From: Eubacteriales Family XIII. Incertae Sedis bacterium
GTDB taxonomy: Bacteria > Bacillota > Clostridia > Peptostreptococcales > Anaerovoracaceae
Direction: 5' to 3'
Assembly (NCBI GenBank): GCA_031255695.1
Contig: JAIRSA010000080.1
Coordinates: forward strand, 1 to 8,387
Length of the DNA: 8,387 nt
Shown here: piece after piece, positions 1 to 5,976 of the stretch
How the letters are laid out: every line of letters starts with the position of its first letter
Position numbering within the stretch: position 1 is the first letter of the stretch
Position numbers and translations under genes: made by a program
Notes under the pieces: model-generated
Told to the model about the DNA's origin: nothing
Database searches by the model: none
Seen by the model: the letters and a program-made list of their open reading frames with translations, nothing else

Positions 1-16
1 CATTGTAATTTTTTTC

Positions 17-45
17 TTGCTAATCCCCCGTAACTATGTTATTAT
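17..45 (+). promoter_or_regulatory. Promoter of the tRNA-Leu pair
   Basis: A -35 like TTGCTA (17-22) and a -10 TATTAT (40-45) are separated by 17 bases. The predicted start near 52 lies just before the first tRNA at 58, as expected for a stable-RNA promoter. This is a motif reading only. Confidence 0.6.
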
Positions 46-57
46 AAATTTCGACGC

Positions 58-144
58 GCCGGCGTGATGGAATTGGTAGACGTGCTGGACTCAAAATCCA
101 GTGGTGGCAACACCGTATCGGTTCGACCCCGATCGCCGGCACCA
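58..144 (+). tRNA. tRNA-Leu (anticodon CAA)
   Basis: The acceptor stem is a perfect 7-bp pair (58-64 with 134-140), followed by discriminator A141 and an encoded CCA at 142-144. The anticodon stem (85-89 with 97-101) encloses the loop CTCAAAA, which places anticodon CAA at 92-94. A long variable arm and a normal T arm with TTCGA make it a class II tRNA, in agreement with leucine. It reads UUG codons. It is the first gene of a two-tRNA unit with the GAG isoacceptor. Confidence 0.97.
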
Positions 145-209
145 TCCGGAAACCTTGCGGCGCAAATGGCGGCGGATGCTTGCCGGCGCCGTATGAATCC
201 AGTATATAT

Positions 210-292
210 GCGGTTGTGGCGGAATAGGTAGACGCGCACGGTTGAGGGCCGTGTTCGAGAGAGTAAGGGTTCAAGTCCCTTCAACCGCACCA
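210..292 (+). tRNA. tRNA-Leu (anticodon GAG)
   Basis: The acceptor stem pairs 210-216 with 282-288. A289 is the discriminator and CCA is encoded at 290-292. The anticodon stem 237-241 with 249-253 holds the loop TTGAGGG, giving anticodon GAG at 244-246, which reads CUC/CUU. The variable arm is long, as in other leucine tRNAs. It lies 65 bases after the CAA tRNA, with no new promoter evident, so the two are probably processed from one transcript. Confidence 0.97.
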
Positions 293-301
293 AACACACA
301 T

Positions 302-356
302 GACCCGGGCCGCCAAAGGCAGCGAAAGCAGCCGATTGGCGGTCCGGGTCTGTTTT
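302..356 (+). terminator. Intrinsic terminator after the tRNA pair
   Basis: A 15-bp stem (302-316 with 336-350, one G-T pair) with a 19-base loop is followed by TGTTTTA. It sits 9 bases past the second tRNA and fits a rho-independent terminator for the tRNA unit. The stem is also symmetric enough to slow minus-strand transcription leaving the gene that ends at 424, although no good T-run follows in that direction. Confidence 0.75.
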
Positions 357-423
357 ATGCCCGAAATGATTTCGCCGCCAGTGTGCCACTCTTTTTTTAT
401 CGTTAAAATTACGGCTGGGCAGC

Positions 424-1620
424 CTAGCGCATAAAGCCTTCCACGGCATCTTTCACGGTGGCCGCGATATATGCCATCTCCTCTTCGTCCAGCCCGTGGT
501 GGCAGCCGACATAAAAACCGTTACGGGCAATCATCGCGGCATTCGGATAATGCTTCTCGATATCGCCGTACATTTTGCGGTAGATTGGCTGATTCAGCAG
601 GGGGAACATCGGGCGGGTCTCTATATTCTTCATTTCAAGGAAATCGGTAAGCTCCTTGCGGGTGAATTTGCCGGATTTTATGAGGATCGGGTACATCATG
701 AAGGTGTGGCCGTAGTCGCTGCCGTAGATCGGCAGCTGCAGGACATCCTGCAGGGGCGACAGAAGTTCCGTCAGCCGCCCGGCGTTCCTGCGCCGCGCGG
801 ACATGATCTCGCCGGCGCGTTCAAGCTGCGCGCAGCCCAAAGCCCCCTCAAGCTCGCCCACACGGTAGCTATAGCCCATACGCTCAAAAAGGAAGCGCCT
901 GTCCATTTCGTTGTCTGAACGCTTTCGGCACACCTGATTCGGATCGGACGCAGTGCACACTTCGCAGGTGCAGCTGCGGCCGTGGGCGATGAGGGAGCGC
1001 AGGATCTCGGCGCAATGCTCGCCATCGGTAATGGCGATGCCGCCGATCCCCGTCATGATTGTATGTGCCACGTATGTGCTGAATGCGGACAAATCGCCCC
1101 AACTGCCGACCGTCCGGCCTTTATACAGCGCAAAATGCGCATCGGAACAGTCCTCGACAATACGGAGCTTGTTTTTTTGGGCGATGACGGCGATCAGATC
1201 CATTTCGCATGGAAGCCCAAATGCGTGGACAGGCAGGATGCAGCGGGCCTTGCCCGTGATGTGCTGCCCGATCTGGCGCGGGTCCATATTGTATGTCATC
1301 GGATCGACATCGACGAAAACGGGTTTCAGCCCCGCATGGAGTACCGCGTTGGAGCTTGATATGAATGTAAGCGCCGGCACAAGCACTTCCGTGCCCTCGT
1401 CCCAGCCGTCAATCTCCTTGAGCGCTTCCAAGGCGATGTGGATTGCGGATGTGCCGCTGTTGCACATGACGCCGTATCGTTTATTGTGCTTCGCCGAGAA
1501 AGAACGCTCGAACTGATGGACGTATCTGCTGGGCGACAGCCGGTCGCTGTCAAGCGCCTCATTGACGTATTTCTTCTCAAGTGGCGTCACTGATGCGTAG
1601 CCTACTCCGATTTTATTCAT
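424..1620 (-). CDS. RfbH/ColD-like sugar 3-dehydratase (DegT/DnrJ/EryC1 fold)
   Basis: This is a 398-residue fold-type I PLP-family protein of the DegT/DnrJ/EryC1/StrS group, which acts on nucleotide-linked 4-keto-6-deoxyhexoses. Visible landmarks are NSGTSA (54-59), PALTF (82-86), VEDCSDA (155-161, where the Asp meets the pyridine nitrogen) and SAF-Y-AH-GIGG (178-194). At the position of the Schiff-base lysine there is His186. This matches the known 3-dehydratases ColD and RfbH (E1), which use PMP and remove the C3 hydroxyl rather than transaminate. Cys158, 217, 219, 222 and 231 recall the four-cysteine [2Fe-2S] set of E1, with slightly different spacing. The start is Met at 1620, with AAGG upstream. 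A longer frame reaches 1743 but would lie inside the upstream gene. It overlaps that epimerase gene by 8 bases (ATGAATAA), so the two are translationally linked. The substrate is unknown and an exact RfbH role is inference. Confidence 0.85.
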   Translation of the reverse strand: MNKIGVGYASVTPLEKKYVNEALDSDRLSPSRYVHQFERSFSAKHNKRYGVMCNSGTSAIHIALEALKEIDGWDEGTEVLVPALTFISSSNAVLHAGLKPVFVDVDPMTYNMDPRQIGQHITGKARCILPVHAFGLPCEMDLIAVIAQKNKLRIVEDCSDAHFALYKGRTVGSWGDLSAFSTYVAHTIMTGIGGIAITDGEHCAEILRSLIAHGRSCTCEVCTASDPNQVCRKRSDNEMDRRFLFERMGYSYRVGELEGALGCAQLERAGEIMSARRRNAGRLTELLSPLQDVLQLPIYGSDYGHTFMMYPILIKSGKFTRKELTDFLEMKNIETRPMFPLLNQPIYRKMYGDIEKHYPNAAMIARNGFYVGCHHGLDEEEMAYIAATVKDAVEGFMR

Positions 1621-2170
1621 ATTGCGCACCTTGCCGCGCCTCTTGCATCCTTGCCGCCCGTTCGGCCGCATCCCTGTCCCTTGACGACAGTATTGGCTTG
1701 TCGGACGGCCAGCGGATGCCGAAGCGCGGGTCGTTCCACGCATATGTGAATTGCCTGTCTGAGTGGGCTTTCGACATTTTGTAGGTATAGACCGAGCTGT
1801 CGCTCAGCACGTAATACCCGTTGCCGTATAGGGGCGGGATATACAGCTGATGATGATTTTTGTCAGAGAGGATGAAACCCTGCCATTTGCCGAATTCCGG
1901 AGAATTTTCGTCGCAGTTCACGACGGCCGAGTACACTGTGCCGTACACGCACTGCACAAGTTTCGTCGTTTCCGCATCGCCGTGCATCCCCCGCAGCACG
2001 CCTTTATATGACATCGACACCATGTCGTGCACAAACTTTGCCGCCAGGCCTGCGTCAGCATATTCGGACTCATCGTACACTCCGCCGAATTCGCCGCGAT
2101 AGTCCTCGAAACGGTCTGTAATCAGGAGCTTTACCCCCGCAAGCTCGGTATCCTTGACAATCAAATTCAT
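1613..2170 (-). CDS. RmlC-like dTDP-4-keto-sugar epimerase
   Basis: This is a 185-residue protein of the dTDP-4-dehydrorhamnose 3,5-epimerase (RmlC) cupin family, at the usual length. Matches include KGVLRGMH (56-63, with His63 the family's catalytic base), K70, YGTVY (76-80), FGKWQGF-LS (93-102), VLSD--YTYK (121-131, with Tyr130 in the place of the catalytic tyrosine), WNDPRFGIRWP (145-155) and the closing LSSRD (161-165). The family's FAHGF loop is replaced by LYGNGY (114-119), so the conserved second histidine is missing and the specificity may differ (for example C3-only or C5-only epimerisation). The ribosome site GGAGAG lies 6 bases before the ATG. Its end overlaps the dehydratase-like gene, so both probably act on the same nucleotide sugar for a surface glycan. 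No clear promoter of its own was seen, and it may be co-transcribed with the aminopeptidase. Confidence 0.88.
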   Translation of the reverse strand: MNLIVKDTELAGVKLLITDRFEDYRGEFGGVYDESEYADAGLAAKFVHDMVSMSYKGVLRGMHGDAETTKLVQCVYGTVYSAVVNCDENSPEFGKWQGFILSDKNHHQLYIPPLYGNGYYVLSDSSVYTYKMSKAHSDRQFTYAWNDPRFGIRWPSDKPILSSRDRDAAERAARMQEARQGAQYE

Positions 2171-2213
2171 TTAGCACTCTCCAATTGCTCCAATATCTAT
2201 GTTTTGACGATAC

Positions 2214-2269
2214 GCGCCGGCTAAGCCCTTGCGGCATGCAGCCGCGCAGCCGCACTGAAGGGCCGGCGC
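2214..2269. repeat. Inverted repeat between aminopeptidase and epimerase genes
   Basis: Perfect 8-base arms GCGCCGGC (2214-2221) and GCCGGCGC (2262-2269) bracket a GC-rich interior that has further pairing (CCCTT with AAGGG). It lies in the 120-base gap between two minus-strand genes. No T-run follows on either strand, so it may be a weak terminator, attenuator or mRNA-stability hairpin rather than a full intrinsic terminator. Confidence 0.5.
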
Positions 2270-2290
2270 ATTTGCCGATAAGCGCCAGGC

Positions 2291-3400
2291 CTAGGCGAGG
2301 TTCTCAGGGTTGAGGCAGGCGAGCTCCGGGAGCACGAATACCCCGTCCTTGCGCACAAGCACGTCGTCGAACCATATCTCGCCGCCGCCGTAGTCCGGCC
2401 GCTGTATCAGCACGAGATCCCAGTGGATGGCGGATTTGTTGCCGTTGAAGGCGTCTTCGTACGAAGCGCCCGGCGTGAGGTGTATGCTCCCGCAGATCTT
2501 CTCGTCGAACAGCGTGTCCTTCATCGGGTGCATCACGAAGGGGTTGACGCCTATGGCGAATTCGCCGAAATACCGCGCGCTCTCGTCGGTGTCAAGCAGC
2601 TCGTTTATCCGCTTGTCGTTGTTGGACGTGGCCTTGACGATCTTGCCGTCTTTGACCTCGAACACTATATTTTCGAAGGTGAAGCCCTGCTCTTCCGAAG
2701 CCGTGTTGTAGGAGATGACGCCGTTCATGGAGTCGCGCACCGGCGCGGTGTATACCTCTCCGTCGGGAATGTTCCTGCCCCCGTCGCATTTTATGGCCGG
2801 TATCCCCTTGATAGAGAACGTGAGGTCTGTCCCCTTCCCCGTCAGCCGGACGCGATCCGTGCGCTCCATAAGGCTGACCAGCGGATCCATCGCCTTCGAC
2901 ATCTTGGCATAGTCGAGCGTGCATACATTGAAATAGAAATCCTCGAAGCTTTCAAGGCTGGTGCCCGCGAGCTGCGCCATGGAATAGTTGGGATAGCGGA
3001 GCACAACCCATTTGGTGTGGTTCACGCGGTAGTCAAGCACGGGGCGCAGCACCTTGTTGTAAAGGTTCAGCTTGTCAGCGGGCACATCGGCGAGCTCCGA
3101 CGCGTTGAGGCCGCCCCGGACGGCTATATAGGCGTCCATGCCCTTCATCTGGGCAAGCTGGCAGTCCCGCATGAACTCGATCTGCCCTTCCTCGCAGCCG
3201 AGCAGTATCTCCCTGCTCAGCGACGAGTCCCGCACCTCGAAGTACGGCAGCCCGCCCGCCCTGTAGATATCCTTGATTACCGTCTGTATAAGCGGCTTGC
3301 ACGCATCGCCTTCATATGAGACCAATACCTTCTCCCCAGGCTGTATGTCACATGAATAGCTGACAAGGATGCGCGAAAGCTTGCTGATCCTGTCATCCAT
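2291..3400 (-). CDS. M29-family metallo-aminopeptidase (AmpS/PepS type)
   Basis: This is a 369-residue cytosolic aminopeptidase that trims N-terminal residues from peptides using two divalent metal ions. All the family's metal-site residues can be placed: Glu215 in PDGEVYTAP, Glu280 in GEFAIGVNP, His307 in GSIHLTPG, Tyr314, and His326 with Asp328 in HWDLV. The N-terminal part (PGEKVLVSYEGD, residues 21-32) is the typical opening of this family. The protein is shorter than the roughly 410-residue thermophile enzymes but has every catalytic element. The frame stays open to 3451, but the start at 3400 is preferred because AGGAGGG lies 8-9 bases before it and a good promoter lies further upstream. 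The epimerase gene follows 120 bases downstream in the same direction. The peptidase shows no obvious link to sugar chemistry, so shared transcription may be incidental. Confidence 0.92.
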   Translation of the reverse strand: MDDRISKLSRILVSYSCDIQPGEKVLVSYEGDACKPLIQTVIKDIYRAGGLPYFEVRDSSLSREILLGCEEGQIEFMRDCQLAQMKGMDAYIAVRGGLNASELADVPADKLNLYNKVLRPVLDYRVNHTKWVVLRYPNYSMAQLAGTSLESFEDFYFNVCTLDYAKMSKAMDPLVSLMERTDRVRLTGKGTDLTFSIKGIPAIKCDGGRNIPDGEVYTAPVRDSMNGVISYNTASEEQGFTFENIVFEVKDGKIVKATSNNDKRINELLDTDESARYFGEFAIGVNPFVMHPMKDTLFDEKICGSIHLTPGASYEDAFNGNKSAIHWDLVLIQRPDYGGGEIWFDDVLVRKDGVFVLPELACLNPENLA

Positions 3401-3478
3401 ATCTAAAACCCTCCTAAGTATCTGAATATTTGCTGGCAATGCCGTATGCAATCAGCCCCTTAAACGCAAATATACGTC

Positions 3479-3507
3479 ATACTAACATGTAACAAATGAC
3501 ATGTCAA
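3479..3507 (-). promoter_or_regulatory. Promoter of the aminopeptidase gene, with ACATGT pair
   Basis: On the minus strand a consensus -35 TTGACA (3507-3502) is followed after 17 bases by TAGTAT (3484-3479). The spacer and -35 carry two copies of the palindrome ACATGT (3485-3490 and 3499-3504), 14 bases apart, which could be an operator. The leader to the start at 3400 is about 70 bases. Confidence 0.65.
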
Positions 3508-3598
3508 TACAAGGCCTATAAATTTCGGTTAGGCTGTGCTATACTGCAATAATGGGAATAGAACCTTGACGACGAAATATATTTGCCGTTTTGGTAGT

Positions 3599-3620
3599 GG
3601 CTGGAAAAGGGCTGGAAAAG
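3599..3620 (+). repeat. Perfect 11-bp tandem duplication
   Basis: GGCTGGAAAAG occurs twice without a gap (3599-3609 and 3610-3620), directly abutting the left promoter-bearing inverted repeat. A different 10-bp duplication sits in the mirrored place outside the right copy (4622-4641). Confidence 0.85.
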
Positions 3621-3704
3621 ACGCGCTCTCCTTTCGGTTTTGTTTGACGATATCGCGAAGGGATGGTATAATCGGTGTGCTGAATACCATTTGAGTTGGA
3701 CACC
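3620..3704 (+). repeat. Left copy of 85-bp inverted promoter repeat
   Basis: This 85-base sequence recurs in reverse orientation at 4531-4615 with 9 differences (about 89% identity) and no gaps. It carries a whole promoter and the first part of the leader of the lipoprotein gene, and ends at GGACACC, 18 bases before the start codon. The differences spare the TATAAT and most of the -35. The ribosome site and coding region lie outside the repeat. Confidence 0.92.
3644..3672 (+). promoter_or_regulatory. Promoter of the lipoprotein gene (inside left repeat)
   Basis: TTGACG (3644-3649), a 17-base spacer and a perfect TATAAT (3667-3672). The predicted start near 3679 gives a leader of about 44 bases. 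The same promoter architecture is kept in the right repeat copy. Confidence 0.85.
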
Positions 3705-3722
3705 GTTTGAAAGGAAGGCAAT

Positions 3723-4325
3723 ATGAAAAAAATCATCATCATCTTATGCGTAGCTTGCGTTATGATAGGTATTCTGTCTGCCTGCTCAGAATACGGACCC
3801 ATTCTAAAAAATGAAATCTCGCCTAAAAAATTGACAACAAACGAACAAGAGATTGTTGATTTGCTTTCAAGCGACACGCAAGAAATACTTTTGTTCGATT
3901 ACAAAACAGAGGACGCTTACAAAACCGTGAGCTTTTGGGTTGAGTTTTATGAAAATGGAGAACTTATCGACCGCCCGTCCGGTATTGAGTCTTACAACGA
4001 TGAGGCAAAACCACAAGACGGCCAACTGGCGGTTCTAATAACCCATGATGAGGGTGTTACTTGGGCATTTACGAAAGATGAGGACGGTTCTCGCACAAGC
4101 CACACTGGCGAAATATTAGAAATAGACTATGCTTCCCTTGCCCGTGGTTACAGGCCAATCAATAATCCTGTGGAAATAGAAGCGGGAAAAGAGATTGTGC
4201 TATATACATCCATCTATTCTAATGACGGCATTTCATTATTCAGCGATATGCAAAGGTATATAGAAGAGCCAAATTTATTAAGTGGCTACCCTTATGTGCA
4301 AATCATAAAATGCCGGTTTGAATAA
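3723..4325 (+). CDS. Predicted lipoprotein of unknown function
   Basis: A 200-residue protein with a lipoprotein signal: the basic start MKK, a hydrophobic core (4-17) and lipobox LSAC with Cys21 as the predicted lipidated residue. It should be anchored on the outer face of the membrane. The mature part is acidic, with no cysteine until residue 197, and is rich in short alternating hydrophobic stretches that suggest beta structure. I recognise no domain. The ribosome site is AAGGAAGG (3711-3718). The promoter comes from the repeat at 3620-3704. The gene is AT-rich and its codon use is unlike its GC-rich neighbours, which points to acquisition by transfer. It ends 11 bases from the convergent transposase remnant. 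It could be cargo of the mobile element or a gene trapped between two insertion-sequence relics. Confidence 0.8.
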   Translation: MKKIIIILCVACVMIGILSACSEYGPILKNEISPKKLTTNEQEIVDLLSSDTQEILLFDYKTEDAYKTVSFWVEFYENGELIDRPSGIESYNDEAKPQDGQLAVLITHDEGVTWAFTKDEDGSRTSHTGEILEIDYASLARGYRPINNPVEIEAGKEIVLYTSIYSNDGISLFSDMQRYIEEPNLLSGYPYVQIIKCRFE

Positions 4326-4336
4326 TGATATGCCCA

Positions 4337-4540
4337 TTACAATGGAGATGTTTCTTTTTCACGTAAACTCCCGGTAGCTATGACGCGGCCAACGAAGACG
4401 CACAGCATCTTTCCGCGCAATGTCTCCGCGTTTTCCGCTTTCGGGGTGCGGAAGCCCAGCCTGCCCTTTATGTCGCCAAACGCCTTCTCAATCATATCTT
4501 TGCCACGGCAATAAGCTCTCTCAAAGCAATGGTGTCCAGC
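4337..4540 (-). pseudogene. Remnant of an IS4-superfamily transposase (C-terminal part)
   Basis: The minus strand from 4540 to the stop at 4337-4339 is open for 67 codons and contains FERAYCRGKDMIEKAFGDIK, followed by GRLGFRTPK and ETLRGKMLCVFVG. This resembles the conserved end of IS4/IS1634-type DDE transposases, where a Y-(2)-R-(3)-E-(6)-K signature holds the catalytic Glu. Here the E-(6)-K spacing is exact. The upstream part with the two catalytic Asp residues is missing: the frame is closed by a TGA at 4541-4543, directly where the right promoter repeat begins. No start codon or ribosome site is present. The protein also stops about 20 residues after the conserved block, so it is broken at both ends. 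Confidence 0.7.
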
Positions 4541-4615
4541 TCAAATGGTATTCAGCGCGCCGATTATACCATTCCTCTGCTATATAGTCAAACAAAACCG
4601 AAAGGAGAGTGCGTC
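4531..4615 (-). repeat. Right copy of 85-bp inverted promoter repeat
   Basis: This is the inverted partner of 3620-3704 with 9 mismatches in 85 positions, mostly transitions. It ends, on the minus strand, at GGACACC and runs directly into the transposase remnant. Confidence 0.92.
4563..4591 (-). promoter_or_regulatory. Promoter inside the right repeat
   Basis: On the minus strand TTGACT (4591-4586), a 17-base spacer and TATAAT (4568-4563). It points into the transposase remnant and, beyond that, antisense into the 3' end of the lipoprotein gene. The promoter elements are kept although no intact gene lies downstream. Confidence 0.7.
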
Positions 4616-4621
4616 ATCTTA

Positions 4622-4641
4622 GCGATTTATCGCGATTTATC
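4622..4641 (+). repeat. Perfect 10-bp tandem duplication
   Basis: GCGATTTATC occurs twice without a gap (4622-4631 and 4632-4641), just outside the right promoter repeat. It mirrors the 11-bp duplication outside the left copy but has an unrelated sequence. Confidence 0.85.
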
Positions 4642-4688
4642 GCCGGGGTGCAATATAAACCGTGCCACAAACGTTGAAAAATTTACTA

Positions 4689-4717
4689 TTCAACACAGGC
4701 CGAAATTATGTTAAAAT
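4689..4717 (+). promoter_or_regulatory. Possible promoter upstream of the lipid kinase gene
   Basis: A weak -35 TTCAAC (4689-4694), a 17-base spacer and TAAAAT (4712-4717). If used, the kinase transcript has a leader of more than 300 bases that contains the GC-rich repeats. No better promoter was found nearer the gene. Confidence 0.3.
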
Positions 4718-4779
4718 TAGTATATTGGGTATAAGGCTGGCTGTTGTGGCCGGCGTTTCCATGGCGTGCCTGTGGCCTG

Positions 4780-4921
4780 CCTGCGTTATGGGGCGGCAGC
4801 AAGGCATTCATGCGGCACGAAACGGAAAAGCGCCTGCGCCGCCCGCGTTATGGGGCGGCAGGCTCGGCCGGATCTGCCAGGATTTCGGCGAGGAAGCGCC
4901 GCCCGCGCTATGGAGCGGCAG
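4780..4921 (+). repeat. Three copies of a 20-bp GC-rich motif, about 60 bp apart
   Basis: CCTGCGTTATGGGGCGGCAG (4780-4799) recurs with one change at 4842-4861 and three changes at 4902-4921. The steps are 62 and 60 bases. In the second copy GCCGCCC before and GGGCGGC after the GTTAT core can form a small hairpin, and the third copy keeps most of it. The sequence between copies is different. The surrounding stretch 4741-5037 has no convincing gene, and all its open frames are artefacts of GC content. Confidence 0.8.
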
Positions 4922-5037
4922 GGTATCCAAGAGGTTTTATCGGCGTTTGGGCATATTGCTGTTTTTGCCATGTTCAGGCCGGCAGGCAGCATAGGGCCAT
5001 ATAGATCCAGAAGATTGCGGAGGCATAAAGTTTTAGA

Positions 5038-5976
5038 ATGAAGCATTATTTTATCATAAATCCGGTTGCGGGCAAAGGGGAGGCAAAAAAGGTGGTTTTG
5101 CCGGAGATACTCAAATTGGTAAAGACCACCGAGCTCGATTACGAGATACACCGCACCACAGGCCCTACGGAAGCGGAGGCCTACACGAAGAAGCGCTGCG
5201 AGGAGAATGACGGGCGCCCTATCAGGTTCTATGCCTGCGGCGGCGACGGCACGCTGAACGAGGTGCTTAACGGCATGCATGGCCATCCGGGCGCTGAGCT
5301 TACGGTGATACCCGCTGGAAGCGGCAACGATTTTGTCCGCAATTTCCCTGAACGCGATTTCCGTGACATACGCAAGATGGTCGCGGGCGAGGCCAGGTCT
5401 CTGGATCTGATAGAATACAGCGACATGCGCGAGGTTGACGAACCCGCTGCGCCCAGATACGCCATAAATATGTGCAACATCGGCTTTGACTCCGAGGCGG
5501 TGGCCATCGCCGGGCGGCTCAAGACCAAGTCGTTCATAGGCGGGACGGCCGCCTATATCGGCGGTGTATGCCTTGTGCTGATACAGAAGAAGACCGTCAG
5601 GCTGACATTCCTGTTTGAGGATGGATCGAAATATACGGAAAAGACGCTGCTGACCGCCATAGCCAACGGGGCGTTTTGCGGCGGGGGCTTCAAGGGCGCC
5701 CCTATGGCCGACACCAACGACGGGCTTCTGGACGTGTCGATCGTGAACGAGCTTTCGCGGAGGCTGTTCCTGACGCTCCTGCGCAAGTACCACAGGGGCT
5801 CGCACCTCCAGGATCCGCGCGCCCAGTCGCTGATGCAGTACAAGCAGGTAAAGAACGTGATCATCACGCCCAAGGACAAGATGACCATGGCAGTGGACGG
5901 CGAAGTCGGGATTTACGGCAAGCTTTCGTTCAGGATCGTGCCCAACGCGGTAATGTTCTCGCTGCCATGCCTATAA
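5038..5976 (+). CDS. Diacylglycerol kinase-family lipid kinase (DagK/YegS/BmrU)
   Basis: A 312-residue kinase of the diacylglycerol/sphingosine kinase fold. Members transfer the ATP gamma-phosphate to diacylglycerol or a related lipid at the inner face of the membrane, recycling lipid to phosphatidic acid. Visible motifs are INPVAGKG (7-14, nucleotide loop), CGGDGTLNEV (67-76), PAGSGND (92-98), NGAFCGGGF (210-218), DTNDGLLDV (225-233) and AVDGEV (285-290), which holds the likely catalytic acidic residue. It has full family length and no membrane segment. The start is ATG 5038, with MKHYFIINP the usual opening. GGAGG at 5019-5023 is rather far (14 bases) and AAAG at 5027-5030 is nearer. The last codons and stop (SLPCL-stop) form part of unit 1 of the 35-bp tandem repeat. 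The transcript should end at the terminator at 6232-6259. The exact lipid substrate cannot be read from the sequence. Confidence 0.92.
   Translation: MKHYFIINPVAGKGEAKKVVLPEILKLVKTTELDYEIHRTTGPTEAEAYTKKRCEENDGRPIRFYACGGDGTLNEVLNGMHGHPGAELTVIPAGSGNDFVRNFPERDFRDIRKMVAGEARSLDLIEYSDMREVDEPAAPRYAINMCNIGFDSEAVAIAGRLKTKSFIGGTAAYIGGVCLVLIQKKTVRLTFLFEDGSKYTEKTLLTAIANGAFCGGGFKGAPMADTNDGLLDVSIVNELSRRLFLTLLRKYHRGSHLQDPRAQSLMQYKQVKNVIITPKDKMTMAVDGEVGIYGKLSFRIVPNAVMFSLPCL

Larger units (their letters stand above)
3620..4615. mobile_element. Putative decayed mobile element carrying a lipoprotein gene
   Basis: Two inverted 85-bp repeats enclose a lipoprotein gene and the tail of an IS4-superfamily transposase. 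The interval is visibly AT-richer than the genes on both sides. No intact transposase and no target-site duplication were recognised. It may be a remnant of two insertion sequences in opposite orientation, or a non-autonomous cassette. The boundaries are uncertain, and the AT-rich tract extends beyond both repeats (about 3470-4740). Confidence 0.45.

Noticed and set aside
42..449. Open frames on the minus strand across the tRNA genes
   Set aside because: They are the complement of structured tRNA genes and the terminator. Peptides read from such regions are a known annotation artefact.
1621..1743. Upstream extension of the dehydratase-like gene
   Set aside because: It would lie entirely within the epimerase gene. 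The Met at 1620 matches the family start and the usual short overlap.
2423..3319. A 298-codon open frame on the plus strand
   Set aside because: It lies fully antisense to the well-supported M29 aminopeptidase, has no recognisable motif or ribosome site, and is a typical shadow of a GC-rich gene.
4662..5041. Three overlapping open frames of about 86-110 codons on the plus strand
   Set aside because: They occupy all three frames over the 20-bp repeat region, lack ribosome sites and read as Arg/Ala/Gly-rich noise.
4786..5805. A 339-codon open frame on the minus strand
   Set aside because: It is antisense to the lipid kinase and the GC-rich repeats, and its translation is low-complexity without family motifs.
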